Made by a program: the position numbers and the translations under genes | In this document: in pieces, positions 44,346-54,802 of the stretch | Layout of the letters: each line of letters starts with the position of its first letter | Position numbering within the stretch: the first letter of the stretch is position 1 | Notes under the pieces: model-generated | What the model was told of the DNA's origin: nothing | What the model saw: the letters and a program-made list of their open reading frames with translations, nothing else | The model's database searches: none | Origin: Ascarosepion bandense | Lineage: Eukaryota > Mollusca > Cephalopoda > Sepiida > Sepiidae | NCBI GenBank assembly: GCA_037127315.1 | Contig: JBBBDQ010001156.1 | Coordinates: 281,001 to 345,000, forward strand | DNA length: 64,000 bases | Direction of reading: 5' to 3'

Positions 44346-44929
44346 TCAACTCTATAGACAATTGTTTGAAAAATGGAGTAATAATAGTGCCCTTCATGTG
44401 CAAGCAACCATCAAAGATTGATTTAATGCGTCAATTATGCTCTGTAGATATTATGTAAGTGGATAAAATATGAATGTTTAAATGAAAAAAAAAACACAAA
44501 AGCCTCTACGTATTAAGTAAACGGGTTCGCAGACTAGTTTGAAGTTTTACTTTCAGGCACCAGATCTTGGTTGAAACTCATGGCCGATGGGTTATTAAAC
44601 TGGGATTGCGATGCAGTACCGTCGGATAGTGCCCGAGACACATAAAATGGGTTGGCCCCTGTTTGCGTATGAAAACTGATTAGAATGAATTGTATGAAAA
44701 CTGTCGTTGATTGTGCTCGCATGATATCACAATGCTGGTTTGTGAAGGCATTTTTTAAATGGTGGCTCGGATTAAGGACTTCGGAAGCAGAGTTTGAATA
44801 AGAGTTCGTTACTTTCACCGACCTGAAAATAACCTTGCAAAAAATATGAACACATCTCTTCTCCCTCACCAGCAAACAATTTATTAGATATTTATGAATA
44901 TGTGTGTCATACATATGTGTTGCACTTCA
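44346..44929. other. No recognised feature
   Basis: No supported gene. The frame on the minus strand at 44534-44914 has no family resemblance I can name. Confidence 0.4.
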
Positions 44930-45065
44930 ACGTGGTTTAATGGCGAATAAATTTGTGTCGGTAGATGATTTACGACTGAGTAGTGAGTTCAGTTTTCGGT
45001 TTGTTGCTTTATTCTTTCGGCATGGTGCCTCATCTAGGCTACACTTAAAAAATAACCATATCAAA
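44930..45065 (+). mobile_element. tRNA-headed SINE, copy 2 (diverged)
   Basis: ACGTGGTTTAATGGCGAATA (A box), CTGAGTAGTGAGTTCAGTTT (B box decayed), then TATTCTTTCGGCATGGTGCC as in copy 1. Confidence 0.5.
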
Positions 45066-45665
45066 GTATCGATCTGACCAGGGTATTTAAAAACATGGCT
45101 CGGGTTTATTTATTTATTTTTTTCTTGGTTTTGTTACCTTTTTCTGATGGGGTTTGGAATAATTTGTTGGAATCTCATCATTTTCGATTTGTCAGGAAGG
45201 TTACTTCATAATGTTATAGGTCAGTAGATAGCACCCTTGGAAAGTGCCAGAAAACCATATTAAGGGGTTGACGTAAGCCTTATGAGTAGACGAAACCATT
45301 TTAGTAGTCGTCGATGTTTGCGCTAGCATGAAGTCGGAAGTCATCATGATCGAGCGATTCAGCGTGCTGGTCTTGTTCAGACTCTCTTCGAAGCTGTGAT
45401 AGTTGCAGTTTAACCCACAGGTGGGCTTGTGGTTGCTGAACAAACACAAGTGCGCCTGAGCTGGAGTAGGCAACAGGAACTTCATAGGCATCACTTTCAA
45501 ACACCGTTAGTCTTCACCAATTTGATTTACAGTTTAGTCTAATGTTCGATTGATTTTGTGTGAAAAGGCAATAATCGAGAATTACCAGCCGTTTGTTATT
45601 GTCAACATCGTTGATTTGAAAAATCTTCCTTTCTTTTTGCTTTAATCTGTTGCAGTTCCACTGAG

Positions 45666-45668
<3 letters not shown>
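45066..45668. other. No recognised feature
   Basis: Unassigned sequence; short frames are unconvincing. Confidence 0.4.

Positions 45669-45715
<47 letters not shown>
45669..45715. repeat. (TA)n microsatellite
   Basis: Pure TA dinucleotides. Confidence 0.95.
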
Positions 45716-45716
<1 letters not shown>

Positions 45717-46268
45717 TAATATCAGACATATTTTGGTCAACAATACGGTGATCCTTACTCATACACACAGCAAGAGAAACCTGCAGATATTGGAGGCCAT
45801 GTACATCAAATCTAAACAACCAACATTCAATAAAATCAACTTTAAAACCGGAAATAACATATTACATTGCATTTGACTAGATGGTTTTGTTGTCATTTCG
45901 CGCTATCCCGCGGTGTGACGTCATAAAACCGCATCGCAAACTTAAGAACTGCGTTTATTATTTTTGGTAACTATTGCCGTTGCCAAGCGGAGTTTTATGT
46001 CAACACAAAATAAAATCGTCGGTGATGGTGGATTTTATAATATTTCAGTTTAAACAACCTCTCTGAAGATGGCTCATGTGAGCCGAAAGCTTAGAAGAAA
46101 ACCAATAAATAATTATCCAAATGTTGGAGAATTTTTGTCTTTATTTTCAACTGAAATTAAAGCAAAAATACAACGTTTAGAACGGCTCATGATTAAACAT
46201 AATAGGCATTCATTGTCTCTTATATTTAACAGCATATGTTTAGAAAATTACTTGCTGCCTCGATATAC
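45716..46268 (+). other. Unassigned, with a GCTCATGTGAGC hairpin
   Basis: CTGAAGATGGCTCATGTGAGCC then GAAAGC at 46062-46088 is the kind of short stem seen near ends of DIRS and Penelope-type elements. A short frame follows (MAHVSRKLRRKPINN). The element type cannot be settled from this alone. Confidence 0.3.
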
Positions 46269-46320
<52 letters not shown>

Positions 46321-46330
46321 TGTATATATA
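46269..46330. repeat. (TA)n and (TATG)n microsatellite
   Basis: TA dinucleotides followed by eight TATG units. Confidence 0.95.
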
Positions 46331-46344
46331 TCAGTTCAATCTAA

Positions 46345-46848
46345 GCGAGGCTGGGCCAACGCCAGGAGGTACATTGACAGAAAAGACTGAGAAGATTAGC
46401 GGGTATTGAGAAAAAATAGAAGATGAAGATTCAAGACGATAACAGATGACAATAGGCGTCTTGCTTAAATTTTTGGAGATGGTAGTTACCAGGGAAGCAA
46501 GTAAAAATGAAGTCTCACTAGCGGGAATGCGAGAAAAGTAACTGTTGAGTAGAAGAGTAGTAAAGGTGTTGAACCTGGATACTAATCTAGTAGAACGCAT
46601 AAACCCATAGAGTTGAAACACAAGAAAAAAAAAAGCTCTTTAGAGCAGTTGCCATGGAAATATTCGTAAGAAAGACAGAGGGAAGCCGCGTCACGTCTGT
46701 GAGAAAGTCGAGATGCCAAGTCCGGATCATTTACTTTACAAATGCGTCTTTGGATTTTGTCATGAACCCCGAGAATAAAAGCAGGAGCACCCGAGCGGGT
46801 CATCCAACATTATACAATGCACGGGCGAATGGTCGATTTATATAAATA
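46345..46848 (-). pseudogene. Family A LINE ORF end, left half of a split copy
   Basis: The minus strand contains LDLDKIQRRICKVNDPDLAS-like residues, SLCLSYEYFHGNCSKEL and RLNTFTTLLLNSYFSRIP. It stops at the Helitron. The remaining upstream part lies at 47390-47840. Confidence 0.75.
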
Positions 46849-47311
46849 CTAGAAGTATAGACCGGCGTTGCTCGGGTGTAATGAAAGCTTTAAAACTAAT
46901 CCATGGTCCTGGAGCTCAGACTCTTTGGACGTTGGAACGAAAGACTAAAAAGCAATAGTTGTCTCCATTTAAAGCGAAACTGTAGACTGAAAGAAGAATG
47001 AATGGATGTAAGTTAAATTTTGATTTCCTGGTATCGATATAAAATTTTCTGCACTATTGTAAGAACTGCAACCTTGAAACTTCTGAATATCGTTTCTTAT
47101 GTCTTTGTCTATGAGTGTATCAAATTTGATTAAAATCGGACCACTCCTTCTATAACCGGATTTTTTCGATTATCGATTTTCGATATTTATCGAGGGTACA
47201 TCGACACAAAACCTAGATAAGAACACTCGCAGACGCTTATAGCAGAACTGTGTAAATTTTCAAGAAAATCGGTTGAGCTGTTTTGGAGTCTATAGGTAAC
47301 GGACACACACA

Positions 47312-47361
<50 letters not shown>

Positions 47362-47389
47362 CAAGGTTCCGTTTATAAATAAGTTTAGA
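46849..47389 (-). mobile_element. Non-autonomous Helitron, copy 3
   Basis: Minus strand: begins TCTAAACTTATTTATAAACG after an A and ends CCGGTCTATACTTCTAG before a T. The surrounding LINE sequence is continuous across it (TTGCA | TATTT, against TTGCATATATAC in other copies), which fixes both ends exactly and shows the A-T insertion without duplication. An (AC)n tract of about 60 bp lies near the 5' end. Confidence 0.88.
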
Positions 47390-47840
47390 TGCAACATGGA
47401 TTGTGACTAGAAAACATTCTGGTATGTCACAAAAACCCAACTCTTCTAATAGTAGATGCAGTTATTGATTGATGTAGTCGTTCTAAAGAGGCATAGCAAG
47501 ATGCTCTTTAGGAGTATAGTATTAGTCATGCTGATAGCGGGTAGAAAAATTTGTCTATGGTGTTTAAAAGAGATCAGTTTTGTTTTAGAGACTTTAAAAT
47601 GTCCAAGCCAAGCCTCAGTTAAGCACGGATTGGAAATTCTTTTCGGGTGCAGCAGCCGCGTTTACTTTGTCATCTTTGGCGGATTTCCTATCGAAACAGG
47701 AGTAAATGGTGGTGTCACCTGCTTAAATATCTACTTCAGAACTGGTTACACCAGGAATGCCATTGATGAAAATCAAAAACATCCTAGAGCATAGGATAGG
47801 AACTTGAAGGGTACCATCTTGAGCGTGAAACGATCTGGAA
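47390..47840 (-). pseudogene. Family A LINE RT palm, right half of the split copy
   Basis: Minus strand: DGTLQVPILCSRMFLIFING (decayed motif B), IPGVTSSEVDI then *AGDTTIYSCFDRKS where the YADD box has lost Y and one D, followed by SKTKLISFKHHRQIFLP. This is the only place in the window where the RT palm of family A is seen. The reading leads into 46345-46848 across the Helitron. Confidence 0.75.
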
Positions 47841-47976
47841 GTGTTCCCATTAAAAACGATCTTCATTTCACTATTTTATAGGGGCGATTGGATTAAATCG
47901 AATAATCCTCTGGTAATAACGTAGACCTCGAGCTAGCATGACAAATCTTGTCAAGTCTTTTTCGATATATCTAGAG

Positions 47977-48452
47977 CGGCGGTTCCAAACGTAGGGTGTA
48001 CGCCCATTTTTTAGGGGGCAATTCGATTGTTAGGTGTTCTGCTAATAAAATTCTTTGTTCTTGTGATCTATTATCCCCAACATTCCAATAAATAAAAATT
48101 TAGCCATGTTACATATATTTCATTCATCATTTGTCTTGGATTTTTAAATTACCATCAATTGCACTGCCACCTGGTGAATAACTTCCATTTTAATATAATT
48201 TTATAAATTCATTTTGCTAAGTTTCCAAATCCATGTTGTTTTTAAGTTTGTTTAAGGAATTTTGAGCCTTAAACAAACTTTAAGTTTTAAGTTTAAAATA
48301 AAAGCTTCAATCAAAGTATTGATATTTTAAGGATCACCTAAAACGGAGTTCACTTTTTGCATAAGAATTATATATCAACATATGGGAAGAGGGACCTCAG
48401 GATTCTAGAGTTGATTAGGTGGGCCATAGCCAAAAAAGGTTGGGAAACACTG
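47977..48452. mobile_element. Non-autonomous hAT transposon
   Basis: Ends CGGCGGTTCCAAACG and, on the complement, CAGTGTTTCCCAACC are hAT-type. A perfect 8-bp duplication ATCTAGAG flanks it at 47969-47976 and 48453-48460, the length expected for hAT. It is 476 bp, with no transposase. Confidence 0.85.
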
Positions 48453-49766
48453 ATCTAGAGCCACAGCTCAATCTTCGCTTTTATTTTCAAGATATGGCCA
48501 CGTCTTTCAATAACACTAGGCGTTGTTGCTGTGGTTTACACAGCAAGGACGATTTTTTATGGCATTAATTCACTTGACAGTGCTCAACTGGTTATTAACC
48601 CGGTTTTGATTCCTACAACCGGCATTGCTAAGCTGCGGGAGAAGACATTTCATCACCGCCGACTCATAACCAGCTAACTTATCTCTGTCACAACTCCAGG
48701 ACAACTCACCACAAATGTACTCAGCGAGAGGACAACTCAACGCTTGTGTTAAATTCATAGATTCCGACTATTGTTGGCATTTATAGTGTGCACATCGTTT
48801 TGAACGGTTTTGAGTCGTAGAGATTCTGAAAGTTTGGCTATTTGCCTTAGTAATTTATTAATTTTCAAGATCAGACGAATAGTCATTCTGAGACAGAAAA
48901 CTGCACACAGAGATGGGGGGATGGTGCACCTCGCAATATGGATATTCATTATGAGGCTACAAAAGTTTCGAAAAAGCCGCGATGTATTTTTTGAGCAATT
49001 AAATAGAGGTCATCTCTCTCGTTTTAAATTGTAGAAATATAATGAGAATTTTGAAGATTTTCTTCTTTTTAACAACAATCTCCAACCGAACATTTGAGGG
49101 GAAAAATGGTTAAATCATGTATTCAAAGATGATCCTTAATAAATTATTTTTGATTGTTTTTAACAAGTCGGTGGAAAAAACTCATAGTTTTCATGTTGTT
49201 GAGTTGTCCTGGCGCTGAGTAGGCTGGTGGTCAGTTGTTCTAGGGTTAGATGTGAGTCATCAGTGGTGAGTCGTCTTGAACCCAAGTTGTACCCCATTAA
49301 AGATATCAGATTCTACACTGTTTTTTTTTTTTATATGAGCAGGGACGCTCATATAAAAAAACAATTTTTTCAGCGCAGTTTCATTGTAAGCGTGATTTGA
49401 TTAGGATATTAAAAAAAACAAGCTGGAAGCTAAGATTTCAATAAAAAAATAATATGGCTTATACTAACGTATCCTAGTGATAAACTCTACGCGCCTTCTT
49501 AGTTGTCTAAGTTGTTTACATCGATGTGAATTAAAAAGATTTTATTTATATATGTTTATGTCTGTTTCTATAAAGTTCTGTACACAGTGTCATACTCAAA
49601 AGTTTTATCTCAATTGAATCTGCCTTCCAAATTTATGTTTACCGTTCTTTTCTGTATTTGATATTGCACCTTTGCTATTTATCTAGAGATGCATGACAAA
49701 CTGATAAAGCGCCTGCAATGTTATCGGTTCAAACATGGCATCCCGGCTTTAAATCATTTCCTAACG
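48453..49766. other. Unassigned, with two inverted repeats
   Basis: No gene. Contains a 24-nt inverted repeat (48718-48741 against 49198-49221, 22 of 24 matching) and a perfect 15-bp hairpin at 49326-49361. Confidence 0.5.
49326..49361. repeat. Hairpin, 15-bp perfect stem
   Basis: TTTTTTTATATGAGC and GCTCATATAAAAAAA around AGGGAC. Confidence 0.9.
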
Positions 49767-50220
49767 GCTTACGGTCTATGACGTTGAATACACCGGTTCT
49801 CGCTCGATTACCGAAGTTAAGCAACGTTGAGCCTGGTCAGTACTTAGATGGGTGACCGCTTGGGAATAACAGGTGCTGTAAGCGTTTAGTGACGGATGTG
49901 CGTTGTGGTGCAGTGGATAACGGCTCGGAAAGAGAAATCGGTGAGCCGAGTTAGAATTCCAGTTGAATACCCTGCATTCACTTAAGCATTGGTACCATTG
50001 AGAAAGGTATTAATCTGTCCATTCCCTCCAGTTATGGGTTAAATAACAAGGGTAGGACTTGGGGACCCTGCTCTTAAAAAACAAATCCCAATGAATCGTG
50101 AAAAGAAAAAATGTTGTAAAAATAAAATAACCTTACCCAAAATCACTGGTTATGACCTTAAAATGATCCCATAAGGATTGATAGGTCGTTAAGCCTAAAA
50201 AACAAACAAACAATTTCGTC
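49767..50220 (+). mobile_element. Chimeric 5S-tRNA SINE, copy 1
   Basis: A 5S rRNA-like head (GCTTACGGTCTATGACG to GGTGCTGTAAGCG) contains the internal promoter region AAGTTAAGCAACGTTGAGCC and ACTTAGATGGGTGACCGC. It is joined directly to a tRNA-like unit, GATGTGCGTTGTGGTGCAGT (A box) to GAGTTAGAATTCCAGTTG (B box, one change). The body shares CCAGTTATGGGTTAAATAAC with the tRNA SINEs, then AAGGGTAGGACTTGGGGACC and an A-rich tail with AAACAAACAAACAA. Confidence 0.85.
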
Positions 50221-50276
50221 GCGTCGTAGCGTAGTTTCACTCTGTCTTTTCCATTTTTTATCGCAAGTATTGTCTA

Positions 50277-50545
50277 CGGCTCTATCGTGTTGAATACACC
50301 GGTTCTCGTCCGATCACCGAAGTTAAGCAACATCGAGTCTGGTCAGTACTTAGATGGGTGACCGTTTGGGAATACCAAGTGCTGTAAACGTAAAGACCAA
50401 GAATGGTTCACCGGTCCTCCAGATTTGGAGCTGGGGCGCATGGCTAACAAACCTGTCCCATAAAATACAGTTTGTTACGGAAACAGTAGCAAAAAGTTAC
50501 TGCCCTACACACCATTGGGTGTAAAAAAGGTGAGATGATGATCGC
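50277..50545 (+). mobile_element. 5S-headed SINE, copy 1
   Basis: GTCTACGGCTCTATCGTGTT through CCAAGTGCTGTAAACG is a 5S-like head of about 118 nt. The body AAGAATGGTTCACCGGTCCT, AGTTTGTTACGGAAACAGTA, CCTACACACCATTGGGTG ends in a GATGATGAT tail. It lacks the tRNA unit. Same body at 60330-60578. Confidence 0.85.
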
Positions 50546-50597
50546 AATTACTGCTGAGTTTTTCTATTCGATACCGCGACCTCATGATTTTAAGCGT

Positions 50598-50902
50598 ACG
50601 GATGTGCGTTGTGGTACAGTAGATATCGGCTCGGAACGAGAAACCGGGGAGCCGAGTTCGAATTCCTGTTGAATCCATTGTATTCACTTACGCGCAAATA
50701 CCCTTGGGAAAGGTATTAATCCGTCTCTTCCTTCCAGTTATGGGTTAAATAGCAGGACAGACTGGGTTCTATAGCCTTGATCGGCAACTAGTCTACCGCA
50801 GAAAGTAATGGCAACCTACTGCAGGATAATCTACTGCCCAGTCAGTCATGTCTCTTTCTAGACATGATTGCCCAAGCGTGTATCACGTATGGCACTTAAC
50901 TG
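50598..50902 (+). mobile_element. tRNA-type SINE, full length
   Basis: Head GATGTGCGTTGTGGTACAGT (A box), GAGTTCGAATTCCTGTTG (B box). Body CCCTTGGGAAAGGTATTAAT, CCAGTTATGGGTTAAATAGC, GTCTACCGCAGAAAGTAATG, GTCATGTCTCTTTCTAGACA and end TATGGCACTTAACTG. This is the most complete copy on the plus strand and serves as the reference for the family. Confidence 0.9.
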
Positions 50903-51059
50903 GCCGCCAATTTACAGCTGATTGGCTAAATGCAACCGTAAGTTCTATAGTAGCTCTATCTTCTGGCTTCATATTTTGCAGTTTACTTATTGAAATTCAA
51001 TATCAATCGTTATCTATTTTCGTGATTCTTTTTTTAATTGTTTTAGCTTCATAAAAATG

Positions 51060-51150
51060 TTTCTCTTTCTTTTATATTTTCATACACAGCAACTTCTTTT
51101 GTCTTAGTAATTTTACTCCCTCGTTTGGGGTGAAATGATAAAATAAACGC
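51060..51150 (+). mobile_element. Family A LINE 3' tail scrap
   Basis: TTACTCCCTCGTTTGGGGTG then AAATGATAAAATAAA, the terminal block of family A without ORF. Confidence 0.5.
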
Positions 51151-52159
51151 AATTTACATCATTTTATTTTAAATTGATACGTTGACGGTCATAATATGCA
51201 TCTCTTAAATCGACTTGTTTTCTCGCCATTCGAACTCTTTTCTTGCTTTCGTGTCAACTGCAATGTCGAAACAATTAACTTCAACACTTACCGTCGCTTT
51301 GTATCCTTTTGTTCTTGTAAGGACATTAAAAAAAGATGGGTTTAAGTAATGGACCAGGAGTATCGACTCAGATTTCTTCACTCGACTGTCTTTCATCTTC
51401 ACATATTATTTTAATCTTGTGCTACTATAATAGAAGAATATGAATTCTGCAAGATATATGAAAAAAAAACTATGGATTCATATGAAACAGAGGATAAAAA
51501 TTAAACAGAAAATGCATTCAAAGCAAATCAGCTAAAAGAAACAAATGATTCCGATTAACTGCACCTGTAGGTTATTTAGTTTACGATAAACAACGCTCAT
51601 TGAAACAGAAGGGCTTTTGCTAAACTTAACTTGCTGCTGGACACATTATTCTTGATAAGGATAAAAGAATGTTTTCAATAATAAATAAGCACTGTTTTCG
51701 AATAAAAAAATAGTTTAATGCCCTTTTGCTATGAAAAGGAGAGAAATTCTCTTTATTTTATACAGATATCGATTTTTCATTCTCTTAGAGGAATTAGCCT
51801 TTCGCAATTCTTTGAAGAATGTAAAATTTAACATCATGCCTTTATTCTGTTTACCAAACCGTGATATTCAGACAATTTTTGTCAATAACTCTGCCGACAG
51901 GCGTCATTTTCCGAAGCCGACGGGTGCTTCGTTTTACTAGAAGCGAACGTGGCGTTTATTTAATGAAGGCCTTCTAATGCACGGACGGTTTGCCAATCCC
52001 ATTTACAGACGCCCGCTCAGGCATATTTGAGCTTGATAACAATAACAGATCCTCGATATCACCTTAATTGCAGGTTTTGAAACAGAATGCATAATCTGAA
52101 CAAGGCTGTACGCTGAAGCCCTTCCAAATCAAGTGAAGTGGTAGCAGCAAACAGGGTTC
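51151..52159. other. No recognised feature
   Basis: AT-rich; no gene or clear repeat. Confidence 0.4.
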
Positions 52160-52300
52160 AAACTTGAGGTAACTATGAAAGTATCAAAATAAAAAAAAAT
52201 AGTAAAACTAACAGAAATACATTTTCATAGAAAACAAAATTCCAGCAATATTTTTTTGAAAGAAAATTAAGTTTAGGCATTACATGGACCATAAGGTGTC
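52160..52300 (+). repeat. Repeat family R fragment
   Basis: AACTATGAAAGTATCAAAAT, ACATTTTCATAGAAAAC and TTTTTTTGAAAGAAAATTA follow the order of 13370-13500. Confidence 0.45.
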
Positions 52301-52310
52301 ATTAGGAGGA

Positions 52311-52492
52311 TAAACGTTGTGGTTGAATGGATATCGTCTCAGAATGAGATATCGAATTCCAGGTGAATTCACTGACGAGCAGATACCCTTGGAAAAGGCA
52401 TTAATTCCCTCCAGTTATGGGTTAAATAGCAGGAGAGATTGGGTTCTGTCACTTTTGCTGGCAAACATCTTACCGAAGAAATAAATGGCAAC
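52311..52492 (+). mobile_element. tRNA-type SINE, 3' incomplete
   Basis: AACGTTGTGGTTGAATGGAT (A box) and ATATCGAATTCCAGGTG (B box), body to ACCGAAGAAATAAATGGCAA, then broken by the next SINE head-to-tail. Confidence 0.7.
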
Positions 52493-52494
52493 GA

Positions 52495-52768
52495 AATGTG
52501 CGTTGTTGTGCCATGGATCTCGGCTCAGAACGAGAAATCAGTGAGCTGAGTTTGAATTCCAGTTGAATTCCTTGCATTCACTTACACGCCAATACCCTTG
52601 GGAAATGTAATGATCTGTCTCTTTTCTCCAGTTATGGATTAAATAACAGGTCAGATAGGGTTCTATCTACGACAGAAAGTAATAGCAACCTACTGAAGGA
52701 TTATCATTTATCTAGTCAGTCATGTCTCTTTCGAGACATGATCACTCAACCGTATATCTTGTATGGCA
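52495..52768 (+). mobile_element. tRNA-type SINE, full length
   Basis: AATGTGCGTTGTTGTGCCAT, GAGTTTGAATTCCAGTTG, then the standard body to TATGGCACTTAACTG. It follows the preceding copy directly, in the same orientation. Confidence 0.8.
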
Positions 52769-52794
52769 CTTAACTGTAGGAGTTTATATGCTGC

Positions 52795-52796
<2 letters not shown>

Positions 52797-52837
<41 letters not shown>

Positions 52838-52842
52838 AAACA
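52797..52842. repeat. (AAC)n microsatellite
   Basis: About fifteen AAC units 28 bp after a SINE end. Confidence 0.95.
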
Positions 52843-53179
52843 CTAATGTTGGGGGAGCAGCTCCCTAACTGCACATGTTGCTAGAGGTGTAGCTATAATA
52901 TATAATTCATGGCTGAAGGTTTTGAATTAAGAGTTGTCATTCTAAATATTCCAAGATGCCGTTAATCCGCATTCTAGATAAAGTGAGGGTACAGTTACAT
53001 TTAGAGGTGAACAAAGGACCAGTCGGTGTTCTTGCTGGACGAATGGAAGATCGGTTTGCTGTTAGTGAGAACAGAAGTAGTAGCAATGATGTTCGAAGAT
53101 TGGGAAAACATTAATAAAGAACTTATTATATTCACGACAGGATTTGTGCTATCTTTGTCCGACTAAGCAATATTTCATG
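52843..53179. other. No recognised feature
   Basis: Unassigned. Confidence 0.4.
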
Positions 53180-53410
53180 GCTTTCGGCCACATCAAATTG
53201 AAACACCAGTTCTTGTAAAATCATTAAATTAAGCAATACCGACCCCGGTTAGTACATAGATGAGTGACCACTGGGGAATGCTAGGTACTGTTAACTTGGT
53301 AGCCGATTTACAATTCTCTTTACGTTCGCTATATTCACTTACGAAAGGTATAAATCCACCTCTTCTGGCCTTCATCTATGGGTTAATTAGTAAGACTTCC
53401 ATCATTAAAC
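53180..53410 (+). mobile_element. Old 5S-tRNA SINE
   Basis: GCTTTCGGCCACATCAAATT, TTAAGCAATACCGACCCCGG, TAGATGAGTGACCACTGGGG are a decayed 5S head. The end CATCTATGGGTTAATTAGTA then AGACTTCCATCATTAAACC resembles 23085-23115, so it belongs with the copy at 22860. Confidence 0.65.
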
Positions 53411-53819
53411 CATTATAATCTCCAGAAACATTCTTACATTATGAAAACATTTTCTGGCTCTAAATAACCTGCAAACAGTTGATAAACCGTCAAAGACGAA
53501 TCAATAAAAATATTAAATAGAAGATCAGGCGTGGCTGACTCTATATGGAGAGAAAATTGAGATCATTCCCCACTGTGGGACGTGGTTGAAATAATAAGCA
53601 GATAACATCACAGGAAAATATGAAAACTAAAGGAATCAGATCATATGTTAAGCTGCAAAAATCTTCTCAGCCTAGGACATATATTTCTGTCTGGGAACCA
53701 GTAATACAAAGTGTTACAAGAAAAAAAAAACAATATTAAAAACAAAATTGCAATAAAAGCTCTGGTGAAAATGGTTACTATGAAATTATATTTTTAACCC
53801 CAAACAATTATATACGGGT
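53411..53819. other. No recognised feature
   Basis: Unassigned; CTGGCTCTAAATAACCTGCA resembles a phrase at 23855. Confidence 0.4.
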
Positions 53820-54110
53820 GTCATGAAGGCACATGACTTACTGGATAAAATTCTTGATAATCCTGTGAATTATGAGTTCAAAACCCGACTAGAGCAGACG
53901 GGAACAAAAACTTGTAGAGTTTAGTTAAATGGAAATAACTGAGATTATCCAGAAAAAGCATGACACGTGGAATTAGAACACTCTACGCAGATGGATAAAA
54001 TAAAGATTCGAAATTCCAGAATTCGGGAGAAGGTCCTGAATATGGTAGCAAAACAAAGATGAGAATAACAACCCAATCATTGTAAATAGTGTAAATAATT
54101 ACAGTGCCTC
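53820..54110 (+). repeat. Diverged copy of the 490-bp repeat
   Basis: AACACTCTACGCAGATGGAT, GAGATTATCCAGAAAAAGCA and GTCCTGAATATGGTAGCAAA match the order of 42400-42620. Confidence 0.45.
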
Positions 54111-54802
54111 ATCTCAGAAGTACAGACACATGATAATAAAGCAACATTTCACCTTCCGTATGTTTGTTGCACCCTGAGATTTTACCAGTTTTTCTTTACA
54201 CCAACGCAGAGAAGAATCGAACATCTGTTATATATTCTTTTGCTGCGTTATAAAATTTTGCCCAGAAGTTTATTTACATTGAATCACGCAGGGCCGGTAG
54301 GATTTGAGAGAGGATAAATAGTGTTTAGAAATGTCAGTCAGTGCGAGAATCAACTGGGTTTTGATTTGACGAACGAAGGTTGAGGTCAAGGAAATAAGCA
54401 CTCAAAATATAAATAGAATGAGAGACAGAAGTGCCATGTGTCTATTTAATAGGTCAAAGAAACAGTTCAGTCATCAGAACAGATTTCTGGAGAGGAGAGA
54501 AGGGAAGAGGAACGCAGCCCGTCGATTGCCCTCGTATTCGTGTGTGCTAACTTCATGACCAAACTCCTACTCCGCGCCACCGTCACTGAAGAAAAGGGGT
54601 AAAAGTGTAATTGTACATTTTTATATATGGTGTCCGTCGTTCTGTCAGCAAAATGATCGTCATCTTCGTTTAAGTTTTATTCTTTGTCGAATTTATATAC
54701 AACGCAATGACATGTGGCAGAAACTAAAACATAGGCGACAAACTGCTCGAACTATCACAGTCGTATCTTTCTCAAAGGCTCAAATTATAATTTCCAGGGC
54801 GA
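54111..54802. other. No recognised feature
   Basis: Balanced-composition sequence without a supported gene. Confidence 0.4.

Noticed and set aside
44534..44914. 126-residue minus-strand ORF as a host exon
   Set aside because: No family resemblance, no splice context I can defend, and surrounded by repeats.
49767..50392. 5S rRNA genes
   Set aside because: The 5S-like parts are each fused to SINE bodies, differ from one another, lack a T-run terminator straight after the 5S end and occur dispersed. They are SINE heads.
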